This document shows, piece by piece, positions 6,874 to 13,514 of a DNA stretch of 20,055 nt. The translations under genes and the position numbers were made by a program. The DNA is from Lachnospiraceae bacterium. GTDB taxonomy: Bacteria > Bacillota_A > Clostridia > Lachnospirales > Lachnospiraceae. The number at the start of each line of letters is the position of its first letter. The first letter of the stretch is position 1. The DNA lies in contig JAFOYH010000116.1 of assembly GCA_017391465.1 (NCBI GenBank), forward strand, positions 1-20,055, read 5' to 3'. The notes below the pieces were generated by a model. It saw only the letters and a program-made list of their open reading frames with translations, was not told the origin of the DNA and did not search any database.

Positions 6874-7950
6874 CTATTCATCACCAAAACTGATACCCAT
6901 ATCCTTCGCTTCACGAATCGTTGCACAGTCTGGATCCACATATTTTAACTTTCCTGCCACTTTTTCCAGTGGCACTCGAATAACTTCAAATCCATCAAAA
7001 GCTACCATCTGCCCATAATTACGTTCCACGATCATACGACCGGCTTCTGCACCGAGCTTTGTTGAAATAAAACGATCGTATGGATCCGGACTTCCTCCAC
7101 GCTGTGTATGACCCGGAACAGTAATACGTACTTCTTTTCCAAAGGCTTCTTCTATCTTCGCTGCAAGTTCATAGGATACAGATGGGTAGGCACTTTCTGC
7201 TTTTTTCTTATTATACTCTTTTTTGCTAAGAAGCGCATCTTCTTTTGAAATTGCCCCTTCAGCAACAGCTAAAATCGAAAAACGTTTTCCCGCTTTATGA
7301 CGTCTTTCAAGAGCGCCAAGAACGCTCTCCAGATCGTAAGGAATTTCGGGAATAAGAATAATATCTGCACCTCCGGCAATCCCGGCATGAAGCGTCAGCC
7401 ATCCCACTTTATGACCCATGACTTCTACAATAAACACACGACCATGAGAGGATGCCGTTGTATGAATACAGTCAATCGCATCCGTTGCAATATCTACAGC
7501 GCTCTGAAACCCAAAGGTCATGTCTGTTCCAAAAATATCGTTATCAATCGTTTTTGGAAGCGAAACCACATTTAAACCTTCTTCTTTTAAAAGATTCGCT
7601 GTTTTCTGAGAACCGTTACCTCCAAGAATCACAAGGCATTCAAGGCCAAGATCCCGATAGGTTTTTTTCATAGCAGCCACCTTATCAATACCATCTGCTT
7701 CAATAAGGCGCATTTTTTTAAACGGTTGACGCGACGATCCCAAAATCGTTCCACCCATCGTTAGGATTCCTGTAAAATCTAATGGACGCATCACTTTATA
7801 ATCCCCTTGGATTAAACCACGATATCCATCCATAAAGCCAAGAATCTCAACATTGTCAATTTTATTATAAAGAACTTTTGCAACGGCACGCATTGTTGCA
7901 TTCAACGCCTGACAATCACCGCCACTGGTTAACATACCAATTCTTCTCAT
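6874..7950 (-). CDS. pfkA: 6-phosphofructokinase
   Basis: 358 residues. It phosphorylates fructose 6-phosphate to fructose 1,6-bisphosphate in glycolysis. Visible: N-terminal TSGGDCQALNAT (8-19), GGNGSQKTA (110-118), catalytic LPKTIDND (131-138, D136 the likely base), MGHKVGWLTLHAGIAGGAD, and PGHTQRGGSP near the C-terminus. The phosphoryl-donor signature is mixed. Gly at the position equivalent to E. coli G104 favours ATP, while Lys before TIDND is common in PPi-dependent and group III mixed enzymes. The donor is therefore left open. A longer open frame reaches 8040, but the ATG at 7950 has AGGAAG 8 nt upstream and begins at the conserved MRRIGMLTSGGD. It lies between the SRP RNA and dnaX. 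Confidence 0.93.
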   Translation of the reverse strand: MRRIGMLTSGGDCQALNATMRAVAKVLYNKIDNVEILGFMDGYRGLIQGDYKVMRPLDFTGILTMGGTILGSSRQPFKKMRLIEADGIDKVAAMKKTYRDLGLECLVILGGNGSQKTANLLKEEGLNVVSLPKTIDNDIFGTDMTFGFQSAVDIATDAIDCIHTTASSHGRVFIVEVMGHKVGWLTLHAGIAGGADIILIPEIPYDLESVLGALERRHKAGKRFSILAVAEGAISKEDALLSKKEYNKKKAESAYPSVSYELAAKIEEAFGKEVRITVPGHTQRGGSPDPYDRFISTKLGAEAGRMIVERNYGQMVAFDGFEVIRVPLEKVAGKLKYVDPDCATIREAKDMGISFGDE

Positions 7951-8011
7951 AACTTTTTCTTCCTTTCCATTCTTGGAATCTCTCGTTTCGAATAGACAAA
8001 ACTTACTTCTT

Positions 8012-8040
8012 ATGATAAATGAAATAACACATAAATGCAA
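8012..8040 (-). promoter_or_regulatory. Probable promoter of the pfkA-dnaX-ybaB-recR operon
   Basis: On the minus strand: -35 TTGCAT (8035-8040), a 17-bp spacer, and -10 TATCAT (8012-8017), about 60 bp ahead of the pfkA start. The -35 directly abuts the SRP RNA terminator stem. Confidence 0.55.
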
Positions 8041-8070
8041 TAAAAGCTCACGTAAAAACGCAAGCTTTTA
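8041..8070 (-). terminator. Terminator of the SRP RNA transcript
   Basis: Near-perfect hairpin: TAAAAGCT, then CGT-TTTT-ACG with flanking mismatched TG, then AGCTTTTA, followed on the minus strand by ATTGCATTT. It lies about 20 bp after the SRP RNA terminal helix. The T-tract is modest, so termination may be partial and feed pfkA. Confidence 0.6.
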
Positions 8071-8089
8071 GAATTCATATGATTAAAAT

Positions 8090-8352
8090 CCGTGCGTCCG
8101 GCTTCGAATGACGCCCACAGACGTTACCTGTACAGTTAACTCAGCTCAGGCACCCTCGCGGCACACAGAAGGTCTCGCTTAGTGCTGCTCCATTCCTGAC
8201 CTGACACGGTTCACGAGTTTCTATTGCGCAAGACCCAAACTTCAACGCCACTTATACAGGGCAGCTCCACAGGAAATCACCCTCAGCCAGGACATCACCC
8301 CTGCTGTAGCGGATTGCAGGTGCAGGGCACCGCTATCTCCCCGGCTGCACGG
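8090..8352 (-). ncRNA. ffs: Large bacterial signal recognition particle RNA (4.5S/6S-type scRNA)
   Basis: Minus-strand sequence shows the large Gram-positive SRP RNA. The Alu domain begins near GGGGAGATAGCGGTGCCCTG, matching the GGGGAGGUAGCGGUGCCCUG form of Bacillus scRNA. The conserved domain IV lies at about 8182-8207 (GTCAGGTCAGGAATGGAGC, then AGCACTAA), the Ffh-binding loop with its GGAA tetraloop. The ends CCGTGC and GCACGG close the terminal helix. The length of about 265 nt fits the class (Bacillus about 270). With Ffh and FtsY it targets nascent membrane proteins. Exact mature ends are estimated from the helix. It lies between tadA and pfkA-dnaX and has its own promoter and terminator. 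Confidence 0.95.
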
Positions 8353-8379
8353 AAAGGTTATAACTTTGTCGTGACATCC

Positions 8380-8408
8380 AGTATATCTTGTTTTTAATTG
8401 TCTGTCAA
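8380..8408 (-). promoter_or_regulatory. Strong promoter of the SRP RNA gene, inside the tadA 3' end
   Basis: On the minus strand: perfect -35 TTGACA (8403-8408), a 17-bp spacer, and -10 TATACT (8380-8385), giving a start near 8372. The -35 hexamer lies within the last codons of tadA (stop at 8394), so these bases serve both roles. Confidence 0.85.
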
Positions 8409-8927
8409 GGACTGGTTTTCCTGTCTCTCATTTTCCATCAAAGCCGCTTTTTCCTGATTTTTACGGGCTTTCTTAAGCTTTCGAAGTTCCCTGAAAAAAT
8501 CACTCAACATGCAGGAACATTCCTCCCCAAGGACACCGGATTCTATGTCCACCTGATGATTCAATCCTTCGGTTTGCAAAACATTCAGTACCGATCCGGC
8601 GCATCCGGCTTTCGGATTCATAGAACCAATCACAACCTTAGGAATACGTGCCTGAACAATGGCTCCTGCACACATCGGACATGGCTCCAAAGTCACATAC
8701 ATGGTACAGTCTTCCAAACGCCAGTCGCCAATAACCTTGCTTGCTTTATTCATCGCCAGAATTTCCGCATGAGCCAGTGTGTTTTTTTTAAGATTACGCT
8801 TGTTATACCCTCTTGCAATAATCTTCTCTTTATATACAATGACACACCCAATAGGTACTTCCTCAATGGCTGCCGCCTTTTTTGCCTGCTTCATGGCTTC
8901 TTTCATGTATTTTTCATCTTGTGTCAT
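8394..8927 (-). CDS. tadA: tRNA-specific adenosine deaminase
   Basis: 177 residues. It deaminates wobble A34 to inosine, chiefly in tRNA-Arg(ACG). The zinc/catalytic motifs of the cytidine deaminase superfamily are present: HAE (53-55; E55 the proton shuttle) and PCPMC (82-86; C83 and C86 bind zinc). N-terminal substrate-side elements are EEVPIGCVIV and NKRNLKKNTLAHAE. The C-terminus (about 150-177) is a charged, low-conservation tail, slightly longer than in short homologues. The start overlaps the lgt stop by one base (TAATG), so the pair is translationally coupled. The tadA-ffs-dnaX neighbourhood is a recurring arrangement in Firmicutes. Confidence 0.95.
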   Translation of the reverse strand: MTQDEKYMKEAMKQAKKAAAIEEVPIGCVIVYKEKIIARGYNKRNLKKNTLAHAEILAMNKASKVIGDWRLEDCTMYVTLEPCPMCAGAIVQARIPKVVIGSMNPKAGCAGSVLNVLQTEGLNHQVDIESGVLGEECSCMLSDFFRELRKLKKARKNQEKAALMENERQENQSLTDN

Positions 8928-9754
8928 TATTTTTCCTCGCTTACTGCTTTTTTATCCAGCAAATAATTGCCATGATATGGTTTTGATTTTAAACGACCTG
9001 TATGAATCCCCCAGGCGATACCAAGTCCAATACCAATGAGAATCGCTGACAGCAACTGGGACACTCGCAATCCCGGAATGAGATATAAACTGTCTGCTCG
9101 CAATCCTTCGACAAAAAATCGAATACATCCGTAACCCACAAAATACATGGACAACATCCATCCATCCTTTTTCACTTTGCGCGCTGCAATCATCATAAGG
9201 ATAAACAAAATGAAATTGGACATACTTTCATAGAAAAATGTGGCCTGATGCCATTCTTCCAATCGTTCAATATAGACTCCATATGGAAAAAACTGTAGAT
9301 TCGGATCCAGGATGAGCTTTCCAAAGGCCTCCTGATTGGTAAAATTCCCCCAACGTCCAATCGCCTGTCCGAGCACCAAGCTTGGCATTACTAAATCAAG
9401 CAGCTTCAACAAAGAAAATTGATGATATTTACAAAAACATACCGCTGTTACAATGCCGCCGAGCACGCCTCCATAGATAGCCAAACCGCCCTCTCGGATA
9501 GCAAATATTTTTATTAAATCCTGTGCGTAATATTCCCATTCAAATACCACATAATACAAGCGAGCACATACAATGCCAATTGGAATGGCAAATAAAATAA
9601 AATCAATGATCAAATCCGATTTATAACCTTTTTTCGTTGCTCTCCACGCTGCAATCGTTGTTGCAAGAATCATGCCTACACCAATAATCACACCATACCA
9701 TGCAATATTAAATCCTTCTATTCCAAACAAATCATGAATAATAAAACGATCCAT
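8927..9754 (-). CDS. lgt: Prolipoprotein diacylglyceryl transferase
   Basis: 275 residues, multi-pass inner membrane enzyme. It moves diacylglycerol from phosphatidylglycerol to the lipobox cysteine of prolipoproteins, the first step of lipoprotein maturation. The Lgt signature GRWGNFTNQEAFG is present (133-145), with the YGVIIGVGM N-terminal helix and a REGGLAIYGGVLGG loop (87-100). Tyrosine (Y94) occupies the place of the histidine found in the HGG of E. coli Lgt. Seven hydrophobic segments fit the family. The chosen ATG has GGAGG 8 nt upstream; a start five codons earlier would lie over that ribosome site. It is first in an lgt-tadA operon with its own promoter. Confidence 0.95.
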   Translation of the reverse strand: MDRFIIHDLFGIEGFNIAWYGVIIGVGMILATTIAAWRATKKGYKSDLIIDFILFAIPIGIVCARLYYVVFEWEYYAQDLIKIFAIREGGLAIYGGVLGGIVTAVCFCKYHQFSLLKLLDLVMPSLVLGQAIGRWGNFTNQEAFGKLILDPNLQFFPYGVYIERLEEWHQATFFYESMSNFILFILMMIAARKVKKDGWMLSMYFVGYGCIRFFVEGLRADSLYLIPGLRVSQLLSAILIGIGLGIAWGIHTGRLKSKPYHGNYLLDKKAVSEEK

Positions 9755-9791
9755 AATATAGACCTCCATTTCAATCTTTCACTTAGTGAGT

Positions 9792-9820
9792 ATCTTACTA
9801 TATTTTTTAGAATAATTCAA
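9792..9820 (-). promoter_or_regulatory. Promoter of lgt-tadA
   Basis: On the minus strand: -35 TTGAAT (9815-9820), a 17-bp spacer, and -10 TAAGAT (9792-9797), leaving a leader of about 30 nt with the GGAGG ribosome site. Confidence 0.6.
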
Positions 9821-9875
9821 TTTTAATTTCATTGTACCCATTTCTTATTTGTGCTAAAATCTTTATGTATCTTTT

Positions 9876-9905
9876 CCGGGTATATGACCTGGGGACTGTT
9901 ATAAT
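9876..9905 (+). promoter_or_regulatory. Extended -10 promoter with overlapping palindrome, upstream of the radical SAM gene
   Basis: A perfect TATAAT (9900-9905) is preceded by TGT, an extended -10, and has no convincing -35. The -35 region is instead occupied by an interrupted palindrome CC-G-GGT-ATATG-ACC-T-GG (9876-9892). Such placement suggests a regulator site; its identity is unknown. Confidence 0.5.
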
Positions 9906-9940
9906 AAACACATTGAATTTCATTGAAAAGAGGTGGAGAC

Positions 9941-10639
9941 ATGGGAATCAAAGGACTTACAAAATCGACATTACTGGACTTTCCAGGACACACAACTGCA
10001 ACATTATTCGTTGGCGGTTGTCAATTTAAGTGTCCATTCTGCCATAATGGTTCACTTGTCACAAAGCCTGGCACTCTGCCCGATCTTTCGAGAAACGAAC
10101 TTTTTTCTTTCCTCGAAACACGCAAAGGTCTGGTGGATTCCATCTGTATTACCGGAGGCGAGCCTACACTTTATTCGGATCTAAAGCGACTGATCTATGA
10201 TATCAAACAGATGGATTTTCTGGTCAAATTGGATACCAACGGCTATGAACCCTATCAACTGGATCAGCTTCTAAAAGAACATCTTGTGGATTATGTAGCC
10301 ATGGATATCAAAAACTGTCAGGAGAAGTACGCAAAAACGGCCGGCTGCACAAATTTAGATTTGACACGCATCAAACTATCCGTAGACCTTCTTAAAGACT
10401 CCGATGTGGATTATGAATTTAGAACAACTGTTATTCGCGAACTTCATTCGAAAGATAATATTCTCTCCATCGCCGAATGGCTGAAAGGGGCCAAAGCTTA
10501 TTATCTTCAACCTTATGTCGAATCCGAAGATGTTATTATGCCTTTGTTTACCAGCTATTCCCGCGATCAAATGCTGGAGCTCAAAAAACTGGCTGAAACC
10601 TACATTCCAAACGTTCATTTGCGCGGAATGGATGAATAA
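9941..10639 (+). CDS. Radical SAM glycyl-radical-enzyme activase (anaerobic NTP-reductase activating protein type)
   Basis: 232 residues. The radical SAM cluster motif CQFKCPFC (C27, C31, C34) follows KGLTKSTLLDFPGHTTATLFVGG, the N-terminal pattern of the NrdG/PflA-related family often annotated as anaerobic ribonucleoside-triphosphate reductase activating protein. The SAM-binding GGEPTL motif, VKLDTNGYEP and VDYVAMDIKN also fit. The enzyme would use a 4Fe-4S cluster and SAM to place a glycyl radical on a partner. No nrdD or other glycyl radical enzyme is adjacent, so the partner is unknown. An upstream in-frame TTG at 9923 was rejected because ATG 9941 follows AGAGGTGGAG. It is monocistronic, ending in a bidirectional terminator. 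Confidence 0.85.
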   Translation: MGIKGLTKSTLLDFPGHTTATLFVGGCQFKCPFCHNGSLVTKPGTLPDLSRNELFSFLETRKGLVDSICITGGEPTLYSDLKRLIYDIKQMDFLVKLDTNGYEPYQLDQLLKEHLVDYVAMDIKNCQEKYAKTAGCTNLDLTRIKLSVDLLKDSDVDYEFRTTVIRELHSKDNILSIAEWLKGAKAYYLQPYVESEDVIMPLFTSYSRDQMLELKKLAETYIPNVHLRGMDE

Positions 10640-10643
10640 ACAA

Positions 10644-10704
10644 AAAACCTTGCTAAACTCAAACACTTTTTATGTGTTCTATTTAGCAAGGTTTTATTAT
10701 TTTG
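10644..10704. terminator. Bidirectional terminator between convergent genes
   Basis: Perfect 14-bp stem (10644-10657 with 10682-10695; core CCTTGCTAAA / TTTAGCAAGG) enclosing a smaller AACAC...GTGTT hairpin. T-rich tracts lie on both sides (TTTTATTATTTT rightward, TTTTTTGTTTATT leftward). It can serve both the radical SAM gene (plus) and the hotdog gene (minus). Confidence 0.9.
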
Positions 10705-10707
10705 TCA

Positions 10708-11628
10708 TTAACTTTGTAAACAGAAAAAGATGAAATCTGCTGTTGCGATCAGACGATCTTTTTCGTCCTTAATCTCAACGATAAATGAGCGGATTTTTTT
10801 ACCGATTTTTTTCGGTTTCGCTTCAGCTGTCAAATACTCCACACCAATAGCCGCATTCAAAAATTCGATATGACTGTCTACTGTTGTACATATGCCGCCT
10901 GTTGTGGATGCAGCAATACCGCAAGCCTCGTCTGCCATCGTGAATAATGCACCGCCATGGACACTGCCGATCGGATTCATATGCTCTTTCTTAACATCCA
11001 GACGAACTTTACAATATCCCGTACTTTGTGCAATTACATAAAGCCCCATATGCTTACTGAAATCCGAATCAAACATTTTCACGCAATTGAACACACTGAT
11101 ACGAACGTTTTCATCAGACTTTAAAGCAATTTTTGCAAATTCTTTTTTAGCCATATGAACAATGATCATGCTTCCCTTTTCACATGGATAAGACTGATCC
11201 TGGCATATCAATTCAAATCCACCGTCAATCCCTGTCAAAGCCATACAGTTTTCACCAATGACTTCACCAACTTTAAGAACCTGTTCTCCTTCAAGTTCTA
11301 TCATTCGCGCTGTACCATGAATACTCTTTTCCATAACCATGCTCAAAAGTCTTCCCTGACCCCAAATTTCCATGGTGTTTTCAAGTTCACAGTAAATTTC
11401 TGAACCTGCTGACACAGAAACAGGTGCCTCCAAATCTTTTACATAAGACCCTGTCCCTTCCATGACTCTGTGATAAGCCGCTTCATTGTCACCGCCAAAT
11501 TTCAATGATTTTTCCATATCCATTTCTTCTATATAATATGCCAGTCTCGTCGGATGACTTTCCGGATCATCTTTCATAAAAATCTCATATAACTTTCCAC
11601 TGTCTAAACTGACCTTTGTAACTTTCAT
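10708..11628 (-). CDS. PaaI-like hotdog thioesterase with a long unrecognised N-terminal region
   Basis: 306 residues, about twice the usual 130-150 of PaaI-type thioesterases. Residues about 188-306 form a hotdog domain with the signature NPIGSVHGGALFTMADEACG (H224-G-G, D233), followed by TTVDSHIEFLNAA and a C-terminal strand. This type usually hydrolyses acyl-CoA or aryl-CoA thioesters. Residues 1-185 are not recognised. They contain acidic helices, a GxIYCELENTMEIWGQGRLL stretch, and a beta-rich segment with regular glycines (LEGEQVLKVGEVIGENCMAL, GGFELICQDQSYPCEKGSM). A sensory or cNMP-binding-like barrel is possible but unproven. The ATG follows a GGGGG-type site and a strong promoter; transcription ends at the shared terminator. 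Confidence 0.8.
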   Translation of the reverse strand: MKVTKVSLDSGKLYEIFMKDDPESHPTRLAYYIEEMDMEKSLKFGGDNEAAYHRVMEGTGSYVKDLEAPVSVSAGSEIYCELENTMEIWGQGRLLSMVMEKSIHGTARMIELEGEQVLKVGEVIGENCMALTGIDGGFELICQDQSYPCEKGSMIIVHMAKKEFAKIALKSDENVRISVFNCVKMFDSDFSKHMGLYVIAQSTGYCKVRLDVKKEHMNPIGSVHGGALFTMADEACGIAASTTGGICTTVDSHIEFLNAAIGVEYLTAEAKPKKIGKKIRSFIVEIKDEKDRLIATADFIFFCLQS

Positions 11629-11659
11629 GTTTATGCCCCCGTTTTAACGTTCTGATAAA

Positions 11660-11688
11660 ATTATATATTCACTAATTTTAAAATGCAA
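11660..11688 (-). promoter_or_regulatory. Promoter of the hotdog gene
   Basis: On the minus strand: -35 TTGCAT (11683-11688), a 17-bp spacer, and perfect -10 TATAAT (11660-11665). It is back to back with the promoter of the plus-strand YbaK gene, so the two -35 regions adjoin. Confidence 0.7.
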
Positions 11689-11705
11689 CGAAATTGTGAT
11701 ATACT
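11677..11705 (+). promoter_or_regulatory. Promoter of the YbaK/ProX-type gene
   Basis: -10 TATACT (11700-11705) with a weak -35 TTTAAA (11677-11682) at 17 bp, divergent from the hotdog promoter. Its position rules out the earlier in-frame ATG at 11683 as the start. Confidence 0.5.
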
Positions 11706-11736
11706 CTTGTTATTACACAACGAAAGAAGGCTTATT

Positions 11737-12288
11737 ATGTCCATTTTTATAGATCCTGTCATTTATGACTGTGCTCCTGAAAATACAGAAAACCGCGAAG
11801 AACGCGAATTACGCACATACCGTTTTTTAGAAGAACTTGACATTCCGTTCCAACGTCTTGATCACGGTGCTGCCATGACTATGGAAGACTGTGATGATGT
11901 GGATGCCGCCTTAGATATTGAACATTGTAAAAACTTATTTCTTCGAAACACGCAGAAAACAGAATTTTATTTATTACTTATGCCTCATCATAAGAAATTT
12001 AAAACAGCCGTTTTATCCAAACAGATCGGAACAGCAAGACTTTCTTTTGCCGAGGAAGAATTCATGGTGAAATATTTGGACATTCATCCAGGTGCTGTCA
12101 GCATTTTAGGCCTCATGAACGACACTGAATGCAAAGTGCACCTTTTAATCGACAGCGAATCTTTAACCAAAGAATATATGGGTGCTCACCCGTGTGTAAA
12201 CACATCCAGTTTAAAAATTAAAACTTCGGATATCTATGACAAATTTTTGAAAAAAACCGGACACATTCCGACATATGTGACATTGTAA
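11737..12288 (+). CDS. YbaK/EbsC-domain prolyl-tRNA editing protein (ProX type)
   Basis: 183 residues from the ATG at 11737, which has GAAGG 6 nt upstream. It resembles the YbaK/ProX family of free-standing trans-editing deacylases that hydrolyse mischarged aminoacyl-tRNA (Ala-tRNA-Pro in characterised ProX proteins). Family patterns seen are LEELDIPFQRLDHGAAMTMEDC near the N-terminus, HCKNLFLRNTQKTEFYLLLMPHHKKF with the lysine of the active site region, GTARLSFAEEEFMVKYLDIHPGAVSILGLMND, and the C-terminal HPCVNTSSLKI. Single gene with its own promoter and terminator. Family is confident; the tRNA substrate is by analogy. Confidence 0.88.
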   Translation: MSIFIDPVIYDCAPENTENREERELRTYRFLEELDIPFQRLDHGAAMTMEDCDDVDAALDIEHCKNLFLRNTQKTEFYLLLMPHHKKFKTAVLSKQIGTARLSFAEEEFMVKYLDIHPGAVSILGLMNDTECKVHLLIDSESLTKEYMGAHPCVNTSSLKIKTSDIYDKFLKKTGHIPTYVTL

Positions 12289-12292
12289 TCCC

Positions 12293-12323
12293 AAAAGGAC
12301 TGAATCCATTTCAGTCCTTTTTT
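12293..12323 (+). terminator. Terminator of the YbaK/ProX-type gene
   Basis: 12-bp stem (AAAAGGACTGAA / TTCAGTCCTTTT, 12293-12304 and 12310-12321) with a 5-nt loop, running into a T-rich tract, directly after the stop codon. Confidence 0.9.
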
Positions 12324-12333
12324 ATTATATATG

Positions 12334-12399
12334 TTGACACACGACATATATCGTGATACGATATAGTCACAAAACGATATATCGTCACTCGACATATAT
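12334..12399 (+). promoter_or_regulatory. padR promoter with operator array
   Basis: Perfect -35 TTGACA (12334-12339), a 17-bp spacer, and -10 TACGAT (12357-12362). Across and beyond the promoter lie related inverted repeats: ATATCGT-GAT-ACGATAT (12348-12364, over the -10), the perfect palindrome ACGATATATCGT (12374-12385), and half sites CGACATATAT at 12342-12351 and 12390-12399. The arrangement suggests autorepression by the PadR protein encoded directly downstream. Confidence 0.7.
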
Positions 12400-12412
12400 A
12401 AGGAGAATACAT

Positions 12413-12739
12413 ATGTTAGAAAAACAAGAACCGCTTACAGAAAGTTATTTTTATATTTTGCTCTGCCTTTACAATGGTCCTAACCATGGTTATGGAATCA
12501 TGCAGCAAACCGCCGAGCTTTCCGAAGGTCATGTGAAAATCGGCTCTGGAACCATGTACGGTGCAACAAGCAATATGATGAAAAAAAACTGGATTCGTGA
12601 AACACTTCGTACAAATCCGGAAGATAAACGCAAACGTCTTTATGAACTTACCGCACTCGGAAAAGAAGTTTTAGAAAATGAAATTCTTCGTATTAAACAT
12701 CTGGTCTCCTGTGCAGACCGTATTATCAAGGAGGAATAA
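12413..12739 (+). CDS. PadR family transcriptional regulator
   Basis: 108 residues from ATG 12413, which follows AAGGAG with 7-nt spacing. A longer open frame starting at 12353 would begin inside the promoter/operator. Winged-helix pattern of PadR: LTESYFYILLCLYNGPNHGYGIMQQ (helix 1-2), IGSGTMYGATSNMMKKNWI (recognition helix and wing), then RKRLYELTALGKEVL and a short C-terminal dimerisation helix. Small PadR subfamily-2 proteins of this size are usually ligand- or drug-responsive repressors of a neighbouring membrane protein gene. Here the DUF2812 gene begins 2 bp after the stop, and the operator array upstream suggests the pair is self-regulated. Confidence 0.93.
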   Translation: MLEKQEPLTESYFYILLCLYNGPNHGYGIMQQTAELSEGHVKIGSGTMYGATSNMMKKNWIRETLRTNPEDKRKRLYELTALGKEVLENEILRIKHLVSCADRIIKEE

Positions 12740-12741
12740 CC

Positions 12742-13377
12742 ATGAAAGAAAAAAATATCATTACCAGTCACAAAGTATATGCTGCATGGGAATATAAACA
12801 GGAAGAACTCGATTTAAACGAAGCCTCCAAAAACGGTTTACAATTGATCAAAGGCGGATGTTTTCATTCCCAATATATCCGGGATGATTCTGTCCGCTAT
12901 ATTTACCAGCTCGACTTCTGTCACCCAGACAACAAAGCAAGATATATTGAATGCTTCGAGGATGCCGGCTGGCAATACATCAACTCTACATTTAACGGCT
13001 GGCACTATTTTCGAAGACCTTACGAAGAAAATGTTTCTCCGGAAGACGCAAAGATTTATACCGATCGGGACTCTCTTTATGAAATGGAAAACCGTTGGAT
13101 AAACATGCTTCGCATCTGCTCCATAATCACTTTAATCGCAGGAATCTGGTATACAGGTCTTGTTCTTTTCAGAAACAATGGATTCACACCATCTGCCATT
13201 GCTTTACTTATAGAATCAGCCATTTTCTTCCTCTTGTCCGCATGCCTTTTTTCAGCAGTCCGTTCGATCAAACGTGTCCGCGAAGGACTTGAAGCAACCT
13301 ATATATTACCATTGCAATATGTATTTCCGATAATGATCATTGGATTCGCCGTTGGAGCGGTGCTGATTCTGATATAA
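12742..13377 (+). CDS. DUF2812 domain membrane protein
   Basis: 211 residues. The N-terminal soluble part (about 1-115) matches the DUF2812 style: EYKQEELDLNEASKNGLQL, YIYQLDFCHPDNKARYIECFEDAGWQYINS, GWHYFRRP. Three hydrophobic segments follow (about 122-143, 151-173, 188-211). The start is set by AGGAGG overlapping the padR stop region; only 2 bp separate the genes, so they are co-transcribed and probably coupled. PadR-DUF2812 pairs are common in Firmicutes. The function is unknown; stress or compound sensing at the membrane is a guess. It is followed by a strong terminator. Confidence 0.85.
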   Translation: MKEKNIITSHKVYAAWEYKQEELDLNEASKNGLQLIKGGCFHSQYIRDDSVRYIYQLDFCHPDNKARYIECFEDAGWQYINSTFNGWHYFRRPYEENVSPEDAKIYTDRDSLYEMENRWINMLRICSIITLIAGIWYTGLVLFRNNGFTPSAIALLIESAIFFLLSACLFSAVRSIKRVREGLEATYILPLQYVFPIMIIGFAVGAVLILI

Positions 13378-13420
13378 AATAAGTAATCAACACTCAAGAC
13401 TGATTGTCCAAATTAAATCA

Positions 13421-13460
13421 GGCTATGTTTGATTTCATTTCAAACATAGCCTTTTCCTTT
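13421..13460 (+). terminator. Terminator of padR-DUF2812
   Basis: Perfect 12-bp stem GGCTATGTTTGA / TCAAACATAGCC (13421-13432 and 13440-13451), then TTTTCCTTTATTT. On the opposite strand it is followed by the weaker GATTTAATTT, so it may also stop the DUF429 operon. Confidence 0.88.
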
Positions 13461-13514
13461 ATTTCAATCACTCAACATTTATAAAACTTGTGATGAATTA
13501 CATTTTCCAAATAG

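Noticed and set aside
7951..8040. N-terminal extension of phosphofructokinase to 8040
   Set aside because: The extension covers a plausible promoter, has no ribosome site, and the family starts at MRRIGMLTSGGD, where a good AGGAAG site is present.
8090..8352. Riboswitch or tmRNA in the structured gap between pfkA and tadA
   Set aside because: The conserved Alu-domain sequence and the GGAA domain IV loop identify it as SRP RNA; no tRNA-like end or tag frame is present.
8388..8966. Long plus-strand open frame (192 codons) opposite tadA
   Set aside because: It is the antisense shadow of tadA, whose motifs are complete; no ribosome site and no recognisable protein.
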